Source: Collinsella sp. (GTDB lineage: Bacteria; Actinomycetota; Coriobacteriia; Coriobacteriales; Coriobacteriaceae). Taken from it: a DNA stretch of 22,760 nt. Shown piece by piece: positions 1 through 7,749 of this stretch (the stretch's first letter is position 1; every line of letters begins with the position of its first letter). The notes under the pieces were generated by a model. That model saw only the letters and a program-made list of their open reading frames with translations, was not told the origin of the DNA and did no database searches. A program made the position numbers and the translations under genes. The DNA is taken from positions 1 to 22,760 of the forward strand of contig JAGZQF010000043.1 in the NCBI GenBank assembly GCA_018382295.1. Direction: 5' to 3'.

Positions 1-133
1 GACAGACACTATGACCCAATCCGAGGGCACTAAAAAGACAGGAGCCCCCGCTCGTGACCGCGGGTCGGGGCTGCGACAATGATGTTGAAGTGCCATAGGC
101 GCAGCCGCGCCGCAACGAGGTTGGGAGGCTCCC

Positions 134-1255
134 ATGCCAAAGTATTCTACCGCGTTCGGGATGGACGTCCACCTGAGGTCGACCACCGTCTGCGCCCTCG
201 ACGCGGACACCGGCGAGGCCGTGACGAGGAGGTTCCCCGGCAACCCCTGGGGCGAGATCGCCGGGTGGATGGATGGGTTCCCCGGGCCGTCGCTCGCGGC
301 CTACGAGAGCGGCTACCTCGGCTTCGCCCCGCAAAGGGAGCTCGCCGGGCTCGGCGTCGAGTGCGTCGTCGCCGCGGTCTCGAAGATCCCCAGGTCGGCC
401 GCCGACTCGGCCTCCAAGAACGACAGGAACGACGCCGCCAGGATGGCCAAGGCGATACTCGCCCACGACATCTCCCCCGTATGGGTCCCCTCCCCCGAGG
501 TCGAAGGCATCAGGGACCTCGCCGGCGCCTACGACGGGGCGACCGCGCGCCTGGCGACCGCCAAGCAGCGGCTGCTCGCCTTCCTCGCAAGGCGGGGGTT
601 CGTCTACGGCGGCACCACGCCCGCCGGCAACCCGAGGAAGTACTGGACCTACGACTTCCTGAGGTGGCTCGACAAGGTCAGGCCGGAGGACGATGGCGGG
701 GTTCGGGCGCTCGCCGCCCTGAGGAACGAGGTCGAGGCCGCGGCGGAGGCCCGGGCGGACCTGCTCTCCGAGTACAGGGCCGCCGTGGATGCCAGCCCGA
801 TCGCCGCGGAGGTGGCCGCCCTCCAGTCGATCAAGGGCTGCGCCTTCGCGCTGGCCGCGGCCTTCTCGGCCGAGGTCGGCGACTTCACGAGGTTCCGTTC
901 CGGAAGGCAGGTCACGGCCTATTTCGGCCTCGCGCCGAGTCAGAGGTCGAGTGGCGACTCCGTGCGGCTCGGAGGCATCAGCGGTGCGGGCAACGCGCTC
1001 GTGAGGAAGCTGGCCGTTGAGGGCTCATGGTGCTACGCCGCGGCGCGGCACCAGCCGAAGCTCATGCCGAGGGACACGGGCGTGCCCCTCGAGATAAGGA
1101 TGCACGGGAGGAAGGGGTCCGAGCGGCTCCTGCGGCGGCGCGAGGAGATGCTCGCCCGCGGCATGCCCGCGGCGAAGGCCAACGCGGCCACCGCGGCCGA
1201 GCTCGTGAGGTGGCTCTGGGCCCTCGGCATGATGTGCCGGGAGGGCGCGGAATAG
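134..1255 (+). CDS. IS110-family DEDD transposase
   Basis: This 373-residue protein is the recombinase of the insertion sequence. IS110 enzymes use a RuvC-like DEDD site plus a catalytic serine and are guided by a noncoding bridge RNA. The N-terminal RuvC-like half shows D11 in GMDVH, E58 in YESGY, and D97 and D100 in KNDRND. The C-terminal Transposase_20 region (about 226-310) contains IKGC, FGLAPSQ and then SSGD, whose serines at 272-273 are candidates for the nucleophile, followed by GISGAGN. Length is slightly above the usual 330-350 and the gene appears intact. The start is supported by GGGAGG five bases upstream; the same bases can pair with CTCCC just before the ATG, which could dampen translation. 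Arg codons are predominantly AGG, unlike the neighbours. Confidence 0.93.
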   Translation: MPKYSTAFGMDVHLRSTTVCALDADTGEAVTRRFPGNPWGEIAGWMDGFPGPSLAAYESGYLGFAPQRELAGLGVECVVAAVSKIPRSAADSASKNDRNDAARMAKAILAHDISPVWVPSPEVEGIRDLAGAYDGATARLATAKQRLLAFLARRGFVYGGTTPAGNPRKYWTYDFLRWLDKVRPEDDGGVRALAALRNEVEAAAEARADLLSEYRAAVDASPIAAEVAALQSIKGCAFALAAAFSAEVGDFTRFRSGRQVTAYFGLAPSQRSSGDSVRLGGISGAGNALVRKLAVEGSWCYAAARHQPKLMPRDTGVPLEIRMHGRKGSERLLRRREEMLARGMPAAKANAATAAELVRWLWALGMMCREGAE

Positions 1256-1478
1256 ACATAGCCCCCGTCCCGGCGAGCCGGGCGGCCTTCGGGGATACCC
1301 CCTATTTCGCTGTGCGCGCGGAGCCCTCCGCATGCGCCTCGACAGACTTGGGGAACCCCGCCGAAGGAATGGAGTGCGGGCCGACAGAACGGTATCCGCG
1401 GATATGAGACTGAGCCGAAGGCGTCGACGACATGCCGGGGGCGGACCGGGACGGGTTCGGCCCGCGCAGCGTCGAGCA
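1256..1478 (+). ncRNA. Structured 3' noncoding tail of IS110 element, candidate bridge RNA
   Basis: Between the transposase stop and the queA hairpin lie about 220 noncoding bases with many short complementary segments: CCCGG/CCGGG near 1270, GGGG/CCCC near 1295, GCGGA/TCCGC near 1318, GGGG/CCCC near 1351, and the palindrome TATCCGCGGATA near 1392. Members of the IS1111 subgroup carry their guide RNA 3' of the transposase, while the IS110 subgroup carries it 5'. A guide RNA here is inference; no loops matching target or donor were identified. Confidence 0.3.
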
Positions 1479-1505
1479 GTTACGCGGTTCGTAGAACCGC
1501 GTAAC
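1479..1505 (-). terminator. Perfect 12-bp hairpin at queA 3' end, probable terminator stem lacking its T-tract
   Basis: GTTACGCGGTTC and its exact reverse complement flank a three-base loop. The stem begins on the last base of the queA stop codon. In the direction of queA transcription the bases after the stem are TGCTCGACG, not a T-run. The likely reading is a rho-independent terminator whose T-tract was separated by the adjacent insertion sequence. Confidence 0.5.
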
Positions 1506-2722
1506 TAACAAATGAGCATCGCGTCGCCAAAGCTGAAGAAGCGGTAGCGCTCCTCGATGGCAGCGGCGTAGGCATCCATGATCTGGTCGCGGGTGGCAAG
1601 CGCGCTCACGAGCATCATGAGCGTGGAGCGCGGCACATGGAAGTTCGTGATCAGCGCGTCGACCACGTGATAGGTCGAGCCGGGCATGAGGTAAAGCTGC
1701 GTCGTGGCGTTCTCGCGCACCACGATGTCACCGCGGCCAAGCGTATCGGCCCCGTCCTCGCGGCCTTCAAAATAGCGCGCCGTCACGGCCGGATCGGACA
1801 CCGGCGCGTCCGTGTCAAACGCGCTCTCGAGCGAGCGCACCGCGGTAGTGCCGACGGCGATCACACGATGACCCTCGGCCTTGGCCTTATGCACGGCGTC
1901 GACAACCTCCTGCGACACGTGGTAGCGCTCGGTGTGCATGACGTGCTGCGTGGGGTCGTCCTCCTCCACCAAGCGGAAGGTATCGATGCCCACCTCGAGC
2001 TCGACGGCGGCAAACTTGGCACCCTTGGCCTCGATAGCGGCCATGAGCTCAGGAGTAAAATGCAGGCCCGCCGTGGGAGCGGCAGCCGAGTGCTCCTCCT
2101 TCATGGCGTACACGGTCTGATATTTCTCGGGATCGCCCTCGTAATCGGTAATGTAGGGCGGCAGCGGCACGTGACCGGCAGCATGGATGGCCTCGTCAAG
2201 CGTGCGCGGCTCGCCGGCGGCATTGCAACCGGCCGGCTCAAAACGCACCAGGCGGCCGCCGCGACTATCGGTGACAAAGTCGACGACCTCGGCCGTCAGC
2301 ACCACGGGAGCCCCCTCGGGCGCATGAGCGCCACCGGCGCGATACTCAATCTGAGCACCGGGCTTCAGGCGCTTACCCGGCTTGACCAAGCACTCCCAAA
2401 CATGGCCCAGCGGGTCAACATCCTCGCGGCGCTTGAGCAGCAACGTCTCGACCACGCCGCCCGAGCCCGTCTTGCGACCGATAAGACGGGCCGGCATCAC
2501 GCGCGTCTGGTTGATGACGAGCACGTCGCCCGGCTCGATATAGTCGATGATGTCACGGAAGATGCGGTGCTCGACGGTGCCGCCATGCCCTAACGGCGTT
2601 CCTGTCTCGGAGCCTTTGCGATCAACCACCAGCAGGCGGCAGGAGTCGCGCGGCTCGGCAGGCGCCTGGGCGATGAGCTCTTCGGGCAGGTTATAGTCAA
2701 AATCATCGGTACGCATAGACAC
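1505..2722 (-). CDS. queA: S-adenosylmethionine:tRNA ribosyltransferase-isomerase QueA
   Basis: QueA transfers and isomerises the ribosyl group of AdoMet onto preQ1 at the wobble position of tRNAs with GUN anticodons, making epoxyqueuosine. The 405-residue protein has the family signatures LPEELIAQ near the N-terminus, VINQTRVMPARL, AAAPTAGLHFTPELM, VGIDTFRLV and NFHVPRSTLMMLVSA, ending GDAMLIC. It is longer than the common 340-360 residues because of an expanded middle region. The start is GTG at 2722: AAGGAG lies eight bases upstream, whereas the ATG two codons later would be 14 away. It lies 64 bases downstream of queH, the gene for the next enzyme, so one transcript is likely. The stop codon touches a hairpin bordering the IS110 element. 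Confidence 0.96.
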   Translation of the reverse strand: MSMRTDDFDYNLPEELIAQAPAEPRDSCRLLVVDRKGSETGTPLGHGGTVEHRIFRDIIDYIEPGDVLVINQTRVMPARLIGRKTGSGGVVETLLLKRREDVDPLGHVWECLVKPGKRLKPGAQIEYRAGGAHAPEGAPVVLTAEVVDFVTDSRGGRLVRFEPAGCNAAGEPRTLDEAIHAAGHVPLPPYITDYEGDPEKYQTVYAMKEEHSAAAPTAGLHFTPELMAAIEAKGAKFAAVELEVGIDTFRLVEEDDPTQHVMHTERYHVSQEVVDAVHKAKAEGHRVIAVGTTAVRSLESAFDTDAPVSDPAVTARYFEGREDGADTLGRGDIVVRENATTQLYLMPGSTYHVVDALITNFHVPRSTLMMLVSALATRDQIMDAYAAAIEERYRFFSFGDAMLIC

Positions 2723-2786
2723 GTCGGATTCTCCTTATATAGCTAAAGTCCGCTCTACATCCTAGCAGGCTGACGTCCCAAGTGAA

Positions 2787-3362
2787 CTACTTTTTGGCGG
2801 CTTTGCGCTCGTCGCGGATGCGGGCGCGGTCCATGGCCGCCTCGACGGCCGAGAAACGGCAGCCGCAGTAGTTCTGCCGATACATGCCCAGCTCGCGCGA
2901 ACGACGTGTCGCCTCGGGGTAATACGTGCGAAAATCGCGAATCACCGGAGTGAGACCGCGGGCAGCAGCCAGACGCTCCAACACATCATTGCAGGTTTCG
3001 AACAACTGGTACGGCGAGACGGCGAGCGTCGTGCCCACAAACTCAAACCCGCGCTCCTGGGCCACACGGCACGCCTCGGCCAGACGCAGGGCATAGCATG
3101 AGCGACAGCGACGGGCTCGATCGGCGCCCAGCGGGGCCACGCCGGCCTCCCAGCGCTCCCGGTCCTCCCCCGCCTCGATAAGCTCGATGTCGCCATCGGC
3201 ACACCACCGGCGCAGCTCGTCCAAACGCCGCTGCCATTCATCGTGCGGCTGAATATTGGGGTTTGTCCAGCAGATTGTGGGCTCAAACCCTTCCTCGCGC
3301 AGCAGGCGGACCGGCTCAAGAGAGCACGGCGCACAGCACGCATGCAGCAACAACGGCTTCAT
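2787..3362 (-). CDS. queH: Epoxyqueuosine reductase QueH
   Basis: QueH reduces epoxyqueuosine in tRNA to queuosine, the last step of the pathway, and is the non-QueG type that binds an iron-sulfur cluster. The 191-residue protein starts MKPLLLHACCAPC, giving the conserved CC pair at 9-10, then CRSC at 86-89 and NYCGC with Cys166 and Cys168 near the C-terminus; these cysteines are the expected metal ligands. The reading frame stays open further upstream, but the ATG at 3362 has GAGGAG six bases before it and starts exactly at the conserved domain. The upstream gene ends ten bases away and queA follows, so the three probably form an operon. Confidence 0.95.
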   Translation of the reverse strand: MKPLLLHACCAPCSLEPVRLLREEGFEPTICWTNPNIQPHDEWQRRLDELRRWCADGDIELIEAGEDRERWEAGVAPLGADRARRCRSCYALRLAEACRVAQERGFEFVGTTLAVSPYQLFETCNDVLERLAAARGLTPVIRDFRTYYPEATRRSRELGMYRQNYCGCRFSAVEAAMDRARIRDERKAAKK

Positions 3363-3372
3363 CGACATCTCC

Positions 3373-3939
3373 TCACCCGAAAAAGCGCACGCCAAAGGAC
3401 GTATCCTCGCAGGCGACAATGCGGCGGTCGCGCAAAATGGTCCGCACGTAATACCAGTCGCCCACACAGCCCGACAAATGCAAGCCGGCCGCCAGGTAGC
3501 ACAGCAGCGGATAGCCCGAAAACGCAAACCCCAGGGCAAGCGCCGCCGTCACAACAACCGTCGGCGCCAGGCAAACCGCCATGTACCGCCGGCGCGAATA
3601 CACAACGCCCTCGGCGCAGGCATAGATCATCGCCGTCTCGCGATTCGCCCCAAAGGTCACCTTCGCGCCCGCAGGCGCCAGCAGCTTAAAAAACACACCG
3701 TGCACCAGCTCGTGCACGGCGAACGACGCCATTGAGATCGCAGCCAAGCCGACTATCCAGCCCACGACAGCCATCCAGCCGCCCGCGTCAGCCGCATCCA
3801 AGTCTGCAGGCCCACCCAGCAACATAAACACCGGCACCAAGCACACGGCAAACACGCCGACTACGACCATCCCCCACACAAAGCAAGCGTGCAGAAAATC
3901 CTCGTCTTCAAACGCATGTATGTTGGAAATCTCATTCAT
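3373..3939 (-). CDS. DUF3267 putative zincin metalloprotease, integral membrane
   Basis: This 188-residue membrane protein has an HELVH motif at 76-80 (two histidines and a glutamate, the zinc site of zincins) inside a hydrophobic segment, the hallmark of DUF3267 proteins. Hydrophobic stretches at about 20-42, 56-75, 121-142 and 145-160 suggest four membrane segments with the zinc site at the membrane. The substrate is unknown. It is the first gene of a minus-strand run with queH ten bases downstream; no link to queuosine is evident from its sequence. There is no clear Shine-Dalgarno, and a -10-like TATCCT ends eight bases before the ATG, so the mRNA may be nearly leaderless. Confidence 0.8.
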   Translation of the reverse strand: MNEISNIHAFEDEDFLHACFVWGMVVVGVFAVCLVPVFMLLGGPADLDAADAGGWMAVVGWIVGLAAISMASFAVHELVHGVFFKLLAPAGAKVTFGANRETAMIYACAEGVVYSRRRYMAVCLAPTVVVTAALALGFAFSGYPLLCYLAAGLHLSGCVGDWYYVRTILRDRRIVACEDTSFGVRFFG

Positions 3940-3947
3940 AGCATCTT

Positions 3948-3953
3948 AGGATA
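3948..3953 (-). promoter_or_regulatory. Candidate -10 box for the DUF3267-queH-queA run
   Basis: TATCCT on the minus strand lies eight bases before the DUF3267 ATG. Transcription would start almost at the start codon, fitting the lack of a Shine-Dalgarno. No good -35 was found, so this is tentative. Confidence 0.3.
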
Positions 3954-3979
3954 GCGCCCCTGCCACGTACCCGTCCGCA

Positions 3980-3990
3980 TGTGCGATAAT
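3980..3990 (+). promoter_or_regulatory. Extended -10 promoter element upstream of the MetRS-like gene
   Basis: TGTGCGATAAT contains an extended -10 (TGC before GATAAT) 81 bases before the start codon. The same 11 bases occur at 9851-9841 on the minus strand before degV, which supports both as promoters. The -35 is poor, as often tolerated with extended -10 boxes. Confidence 0.45.
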
Positions 3991-4071
3991 GTCGAACGAT
4001 ATGCACGAATTGACCACCGCGTCGCCAGGCCTTGCGCCCGGCCGCGCTCTCACCATATGCGAAGGAGTCCC

Positions 4072-6222
4072 ATGGCATCCAAATACTCCATGAACGACCG
4101 TCCCAGCTGGCCTCGCCGCGCCATCGTTACCGCCGGCGAGCCCTACGGCAACAAGGGCCTTCACTTTGGCCACGTCGGCGGCGTCTTTGTCCCTGCCGAC
4201 TTCTTCGCCCGCTTCCTGCGCGACCGCCTGGGCCGCGAGAACGTCATCTTCACCTCGGGCACCGACTGCTATGGCTCGCCCATCATGGAGAGCTACCGCA
4301 AGCTCAAGGAGAACGAGGGCTACGACAAGTCCATTAGCGAGTATGTCGAGTCCAATCACTCCCGCCAGGCCGCGACCCTCAACAACTACAATATCAGCTG
4401 CGATATCTACGGCGGCTCGGGCCTTGAGCCGGCTGCGCAGATTCACAACGAGGTGACCGCCGAGATTATCAAGCGCCTGCACGAGCAGGGCACCATCTCC
4501 AAGCGCTCCACGCTGCAGTTCTACGATGCCAAGGCCGGCACGTTCCTCAACGGCCGTCAGGTGATCGGCCGCTGCCCCATCCAGGGCTGCAAGTCCGAGA
4601 AGGCTTATGCCGACGAGTGCGATCTGGGCCACCAGTTTGAGCCCGAGGAGCTCATCGCACCCAAGAGCCAGCTCACCGGCGAGGTGCCCGAGCTGCGCCC
4701 GGTCGACAACCTCTACTTCGACCTGCCGGCCTACCTCGACTTTATGAAGACCTACACCGCCAAGCTCGCCCAGAACCCGCAGGTTCGCTCCGTGGTCTCC
4801 AAGACCATGGAGGAGTGGCTGCTGCCGGCCCAGCTCTACATCCAGAACAAGTTCCGCGAGGCCTTCGATGCCGTCGAGGATCAGCTTCCCGAGCACACCG
4901 TGCTGGAGCCCGAGGGCAACAAGAGCAGCTTTACCGTCACCTTCCCCAGCTGGAAGGAGCGCGACGATGCCCACGCGGTGCTCGCCAACGGCGGCGTGCG
5001 CTTCCGCAGCGGCAAGGCGCTCGTACCCTTCCGCATCACCGGCAACATCGACTGGGGCGTCCCGGTGCCCCAGGTCGACGGCGTCTCCGACGTCACCTGT
5101 TGGTGCTGGCCCGAGAGCCTGTGGGCTCCCATCAGCTATACGCGCACCGTGCTCGCACGCGATGCCAAGGCCGCCGGCGTGACCGAGGGCATCGCCGCCC
5201 AGGATGCCGCCCTCATGGGCGAGCCCGCCGCCGATTCCACGCAGGTCCCCGCGCCCACCTACCAGCACAGCTCGCTCGACTGGCGCGACTGGTGGTGCTC
5301 TGACGACGCTCAGATCTACCAGTTTATCGGTCAGGACAACATCTACTTCTACTGCATCGCGCAGACCGCCATGTGGGAGGCCCTGGGCTGGGACCTCACG
5401 CAGAGCACCGTCAGCGCCTGCTACCACCTGCTCTACATGGGCAAAAAGGCCAGCTCGTCCTCGCAGACGCCTCCCCCACCGGCAGACGACCTGCTCAACC
5501 ACTACACCTGCGAGCAGATGCGCGCGCACTGGCTGTCGCTCGGCCTGTCCGAGAAGCCGGTGAGCTTTAGCCCCAAGGCATACGACACGCGCGTGACCGG
5601 CAAGGACAAGGACGGCAACGAGGTGCGTGCCTGCGACGACAAGCGCGTTATCGACCCGGCCCTTAAGGAAAGCGCCCTTTTGACCGGCGTGTTCAACCGC
5701 CTGGCCCGCAGTTGCTTCTACGGCGTCGCCATCAAGGAGGGCGACGAGAGCCCCTATCGCAACGGCTGCATCCCCGCCGGTGACGCCTCTGCCGCCGTGG
5801 TCGAGGCTGCCGAGCAGGCAACTCTTGCCTTTGAGCAGGCCATGTACAAGTTCGAGACGCACCGCGCGCTTGCCGTGTGCGACGACTACCTGCGCGCCGC
5901 CAACAAGCGCTGGAGCGACGCCTCCAAGGCCGCCAACAAGCTCGAGGGCGAGCCAGCAAACGCCGCCATGACGCAGGCCCTCGTCGACGCCTTTACCGAG
6001 CTGCGCGTGGCCACCGTCCTGATGCACGGCATCGTTCCGGCCGGCTGCGAGCTCATCTGCGAGTACTTCAACGTTGACCCGGTCGCCTTCTTTAGCTGGG
6101 ATAACATCTTTGCCTCCACGGACGAGTTCGTGGAGAGCCTGGGCGAGAAGCCCGGCGAGCACCGCGTGAAGCCGCTGCCCCCGCGCTTCGACTTCTTCAG
6201 CAAGCACGAGAGCCAGTACTAA
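4072..6222 (+). CDS. Methionyl-tRNA synthetase-like class I tRNA ligase with aberrant KMSKS loop
   Basis: The 716-residue protein has a class I synthetase catalytic core of the MetRS type. It shows PRRAIVTAGEPYGNKGLHFGH with HFGH at 31-34 (the HIGH signature), TSGTDCYGSP, a zinc-knuckle-like CPIQGC followed by ADECDLGHQF, a DNLYFDL segment, WGVPVP and FIGQDNIYFY, matching the MetRS core. Where KMSKS is expected it has MGKKASSSSQTPPPP (KKASSSS at 458-464). A helical anticodon-binding-like region follows from about 500, and no C-terminal tRNA-binding OB domain is seen. The ATG at 4072 follows GAAGGAG; the longer upstream frame lacks such a site. It may charge tRNA-Met or be a paralogue with another role. 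The methyltransferase gene starts 37 bases downstream and is probably co-transcribed. Confidence 0.85.
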   Translation: MASKYSMNDRPSWPRRAIVTAGEPYGNKGLHFGHVGGVFVPADFFARFLRDRLGRENVIFTSGTDCYGSPIMESYRKLKENEGYDKSISEYVESNHSRQAATLNNYNISCDIYGGSGLEPAAQIHNEVTAEIIKRLHEQGTISKRSTLQFYDAKAGTFLNGRQVIGRCPIQGCKSEKAYADECDLGHQFEPEELIAPKSQLTGEVPELRPVDNLYFDLPAYLDFMKTYTAKLAQNPQVRSVVSKTMEEWLLPAQLYIQNKFREAFDAVEDQLPEHTVLEPEGNKSSFTVTFPSWKERDDAHAVLANGGVRFRSGKALVPFRITGNIDWGVPVPQVDGVSDVTCWCWPESLWAPISYTRTVLARDAKAAGVTEGIAAQDAALMGEPAADSTQVPAPTYQHSSLDWRDWWCSDDAQIYQFIGQDNIYFYCIAQTAMWEALGWDLTQSTVSACYHLLYMGKKASSSSQTPPPPADDLLNHYTCEQMRAHWLSLGLSEKPVSFSPKAYDTRVTGKDKDGNEVRACDDKRVIDPALKESALLTGVFNRLARSCFYGVAIKEGDESPYRNGCIPAGDASAAVVEAAEQATLAFEQAMYKFETHRALAVCDDYLRAANKRWSDASKAANKLEGEPANAAMTQALVDAFTELRVATVLMHGIVPAGCELICEYFNVDPVAFFSWDNIFASTDEFVESLGEKPGEHRVKPLPPRFDFFSKHESQY

Positions 6223-6259
6223 AACACTCGACATGTAATGGAATGGGAAGGAAAGACGG

Positions 6260-7363
6260 ATGTCCAAGCCGCGTCGTCGTAAGCAGAAAAAGCAGGTCAA
6301 GCCCGAGCTCAAGCTCAGGCAATTTGCCGCCACCGAGCTTTCCGACCAGCTTGCCGCCCTTCCCTGCGCCGCCGACCTGCCGCGCTTTATGGTCGACACG
6401 GTCGCCGGCGCCTATGCGCCCGCCGATGCCGAGCTCATGATCGAGGGCTTCGGCGCCGCGGTCACACGCCCGGTCACACTGCGCGCCAACACGCTCAAGG
6501 CAACCGCCGAGGACATCGCTGCGGCGCTCGATGCCGCTGGCATCGCCCACAACCCCGTCGCCTGGTACCCGGACGCCTTTATCCTGCCCGAGGCCCAGGT
6601 TTCCGATCTGTGGGATCTCGACATCTACCGCGACGGCAAGATCTATCTGCAGAGCCTGTCGTCCATGATGCCGCCGTTGGTCCTGGGCGCCCAGGCAGGC
6701 GAGGACATCCTGGACATGTGCGCAGCCCCTGGCGGCAAGACGACGCAGATCGCCGCCCTCACCCAGGGCCAGGCACACCTCACGGCCTGCGAGATGAGCA
6801 TTCCCCGCGCCGAAAAGCTTGAGTCCAACCTCCACCGCCAAGGTGCCAAAAACGTGCCCGTCATGCGCATCGACGCACGCGAGCTCGACGAGTTCTTCCG
6901 CTTTGACCGCATCCTGCTCGACGCTCCTTGCACCGGCACGGGCACCGTCATCAGTGGCAACGAGAAAAGCCTGCGCGGCCTCACCGAGCAGTTGCTGAGC
7001 AAGTGCGCCCGCTCGCAGCGAGCACTTCTGGACCGCGCCATGGGTGCCCTCAAACCGGGCGGCACGCTCGTCTATTCGACCTGTTCGATCTTGCCGCAGG
7101 AAAACGAGGACGCCCTGCAAGAGGCCCTCGACAAGCATATGGACTGCGAGCTTATCCCCCTCGACGGCACGCCGAGCGAAAGCGAAGCGCACCGTGCCCA
7201 GGAAGCTGGCGAAGAGCCACGCATCGAGTGCAACGCCCTCACCGAGGCCATCGCCGCCGGCCACGTCTCGTCCGTCGCCAACGGCCTGCCCGGCACGCTG
7301 ACCATTCCGCCTAGCCGCGACTTTGAGGGCTTCTACATTGCCCTGATCCGAAAACGCAGCTAG
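6260..7363 (+). CDS. RsmB/NSUN-family RNA cytosine-5 methyltransferase
   Basis: This cytosolic enzyme is expected to transfer a methyl group from AdoMet to C5 of a cytosine in rRNA or tRNA. The 367-residue protein has a basic N-terminus (SKPRRRKQKKQ), a substrate-positioning region, and a Rossmann methyltransferase domain with DMCAAPGGK at 152-160 (AdoMet loop), DAPC at 221-224 (motif IV cysteine C224) and STCS with the catalytic-type Cys275 in motif VI. The last 80 residues carry the C-terminal GFYIALIRK strand. It lacks the NusB-like N-terminal domain of E. coli RsmB, so it is nearer RsmF/NSUN single-domain types; the target base is unknown. AAGGA lies seven bases before the ATG. It follows the MetRS-like gene by 37 bases, giving a translation-related pair. 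Confidence 0.9.
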   Translation: MSKPRRRKQKKQVKPELKLRQFAATELSDQLAALPCAADLPRFMVDTVAGAYAPADAELMIEGFGAAVTRPVTLRANTLKATAEDIAAALDAAGIAHNPVAWYPDAFILPEAQVSDLWDLDIYRDGKIYLQSLSSMMPPLVLGAQAGEDILDMCAAPGGKTTQIAALTQGQAHLTACEMSIPRAEKLESNLHRQGAKNVPVMRIDARELDEFFRFDRILLDAPCTGTGTVISGNEKSLRGLTEQLLSKCARSQRALLDRAMGALKPGGTLVYSTCSILPQENEDALQEALDKHMDCELIPLDGTPSESEAHRAQEAGEEPRIECNALTEAIAAGHVSSVANGLPGTLTIPPSRDFEGFYIALIRKRS

Positions 7364-7387
7364 CGCACGGATCCAAAACTCAACAAG

Positions 7388-7558
7388 CTATTTCTGTGCG
7401 CGTTTGCCCTGCTGGTCGCGATGCTGTTTAAGCATCGCGCGCTCCTTGCGCTCGGCCCTTTTGCCCTTAATGGCCGTGACCACAAAGTAGATGACCGCGG
7501 CGGCAACGATTGCGCCCACACACAGGCCAATCGAGCCCAACATTGCCGAAAATTCCAT
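7388..7558 (-). CDS. Small single-pass membrane protein, 56 residues, unknown function
   Basis: A short open frame begins MEFSAMLGSIGLCVGAIVAA, continues with a hydrophobic segment to about residue 29 (VIYFVVTAI), and ends in a strongly basic tail (KGKRAERKERAMLKQHRDQQ followed by GKRAQK). The start is supported by AGAGAGGTGA about seven bases upstream. One membrane helix with a basic cytoplasmic tail is predicted by the positive-inside rule. Codon use (GCC, ATC, CGC, AAG) matches the neighbouring genes. It lies convergently after the methyltransferase gene, with stop codons 24 bases apart. I do not recognise a family. Confidence 0.65.
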   Translation of the reverse strand: MEFSAMLGSIGLCVGAIVAAAVIYFVVTAIKGKRAERKERAMLKQHRDQQGKRAQK

Positions 7559-7571
7559 ACCGCGTCACCTC

Positions 7572-7594
7572 TCTTGAAAACGGGACTTTCAAGA
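7572..7594 (-). promoter_or_regulatory. Leader hairpin of the small membrane protein gene
   Basis: TCTTGAAA and TTTCAAGA pair perfectly (8 bp) around a seven-base loop. In the minus-strand transcript the 3' arm runs straight into the AGAGAGG ribosome-binding site, so it could be an operator or an RNA structure affecting initiation. Confidence 0.35.
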
Positions 7595-7734
7595 TAGCAC
7601 CTCGATCCCCGCCACCACAGCTCCTTCACGTTCGCCTGCTCTTCGGTCTAACGGATGGCGCGGCGGGGAAAAATCAACTCGTCAAACGATTTAGCATTCG
7701 CAATTCCGGCTGCATCGCGCCGGCCACCATCGCA

Positions 7735-7740
7735 TAGAAT
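7735..7740 (+). promoter_or_regulatory. Candidate -10 box giving a leaderless mRNA
   Basis: TAGAAT ends nine bases before the ATG at 7750. There is no Shine-Dalgarno before that ATG, and an in-frame TAG at 7735 rules out an earlier start, so transcription probably begins at or next to the start codon. Confidence 0.4.
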
Positions 7741-7749
7741 CGAGCCTCC

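Larger units (their letters stand above)
1..1478 (+). mobile_element. IS110-family insertion sequence, left end outside window
   Basis: The element consists of a 5' noncoding part of at least 133 bases, a DEDD transposase gene and a 3' noncoding part of about 220 bases. The 5' part can form a stem-loop between AGCCCC at 43-48 and GGGGCT at 67-72. The right end is placed at about 1478 because a perfect hairpin belonging to the queA 3' end begins at 1479; this boundary is inferred, not proven. Arg codons are very often AGG, while the neighbouring genes use CGC, which fits recent acquisition. I could not see terminal repeats, as expected for IS110 elements, which lack classical long terminal inverted repeats. 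Confidence 0.8.

Noticed and set aside
3363..3539. 59-residue N-terminal extension of QueH
   Set aside because: It would overlap the DUF3267 gene, has no ribosome-binding site and lies outside the conserved domain.
3946..6399. 817-codon minus-strand open frame opposite the MetRS-like gene
   Set aside because: The plus-strand frame has unmistakable synthetase motifs; the antisense product is Gly/Val/Ala-rich low complexity.
7365..7402. GCGCAC/GTGCGC hairpin after the methyltransferase gene
   Set aside because: The stem is only six pairs with a loop of about 27 bases and no T-run, too weak to call a terminator.
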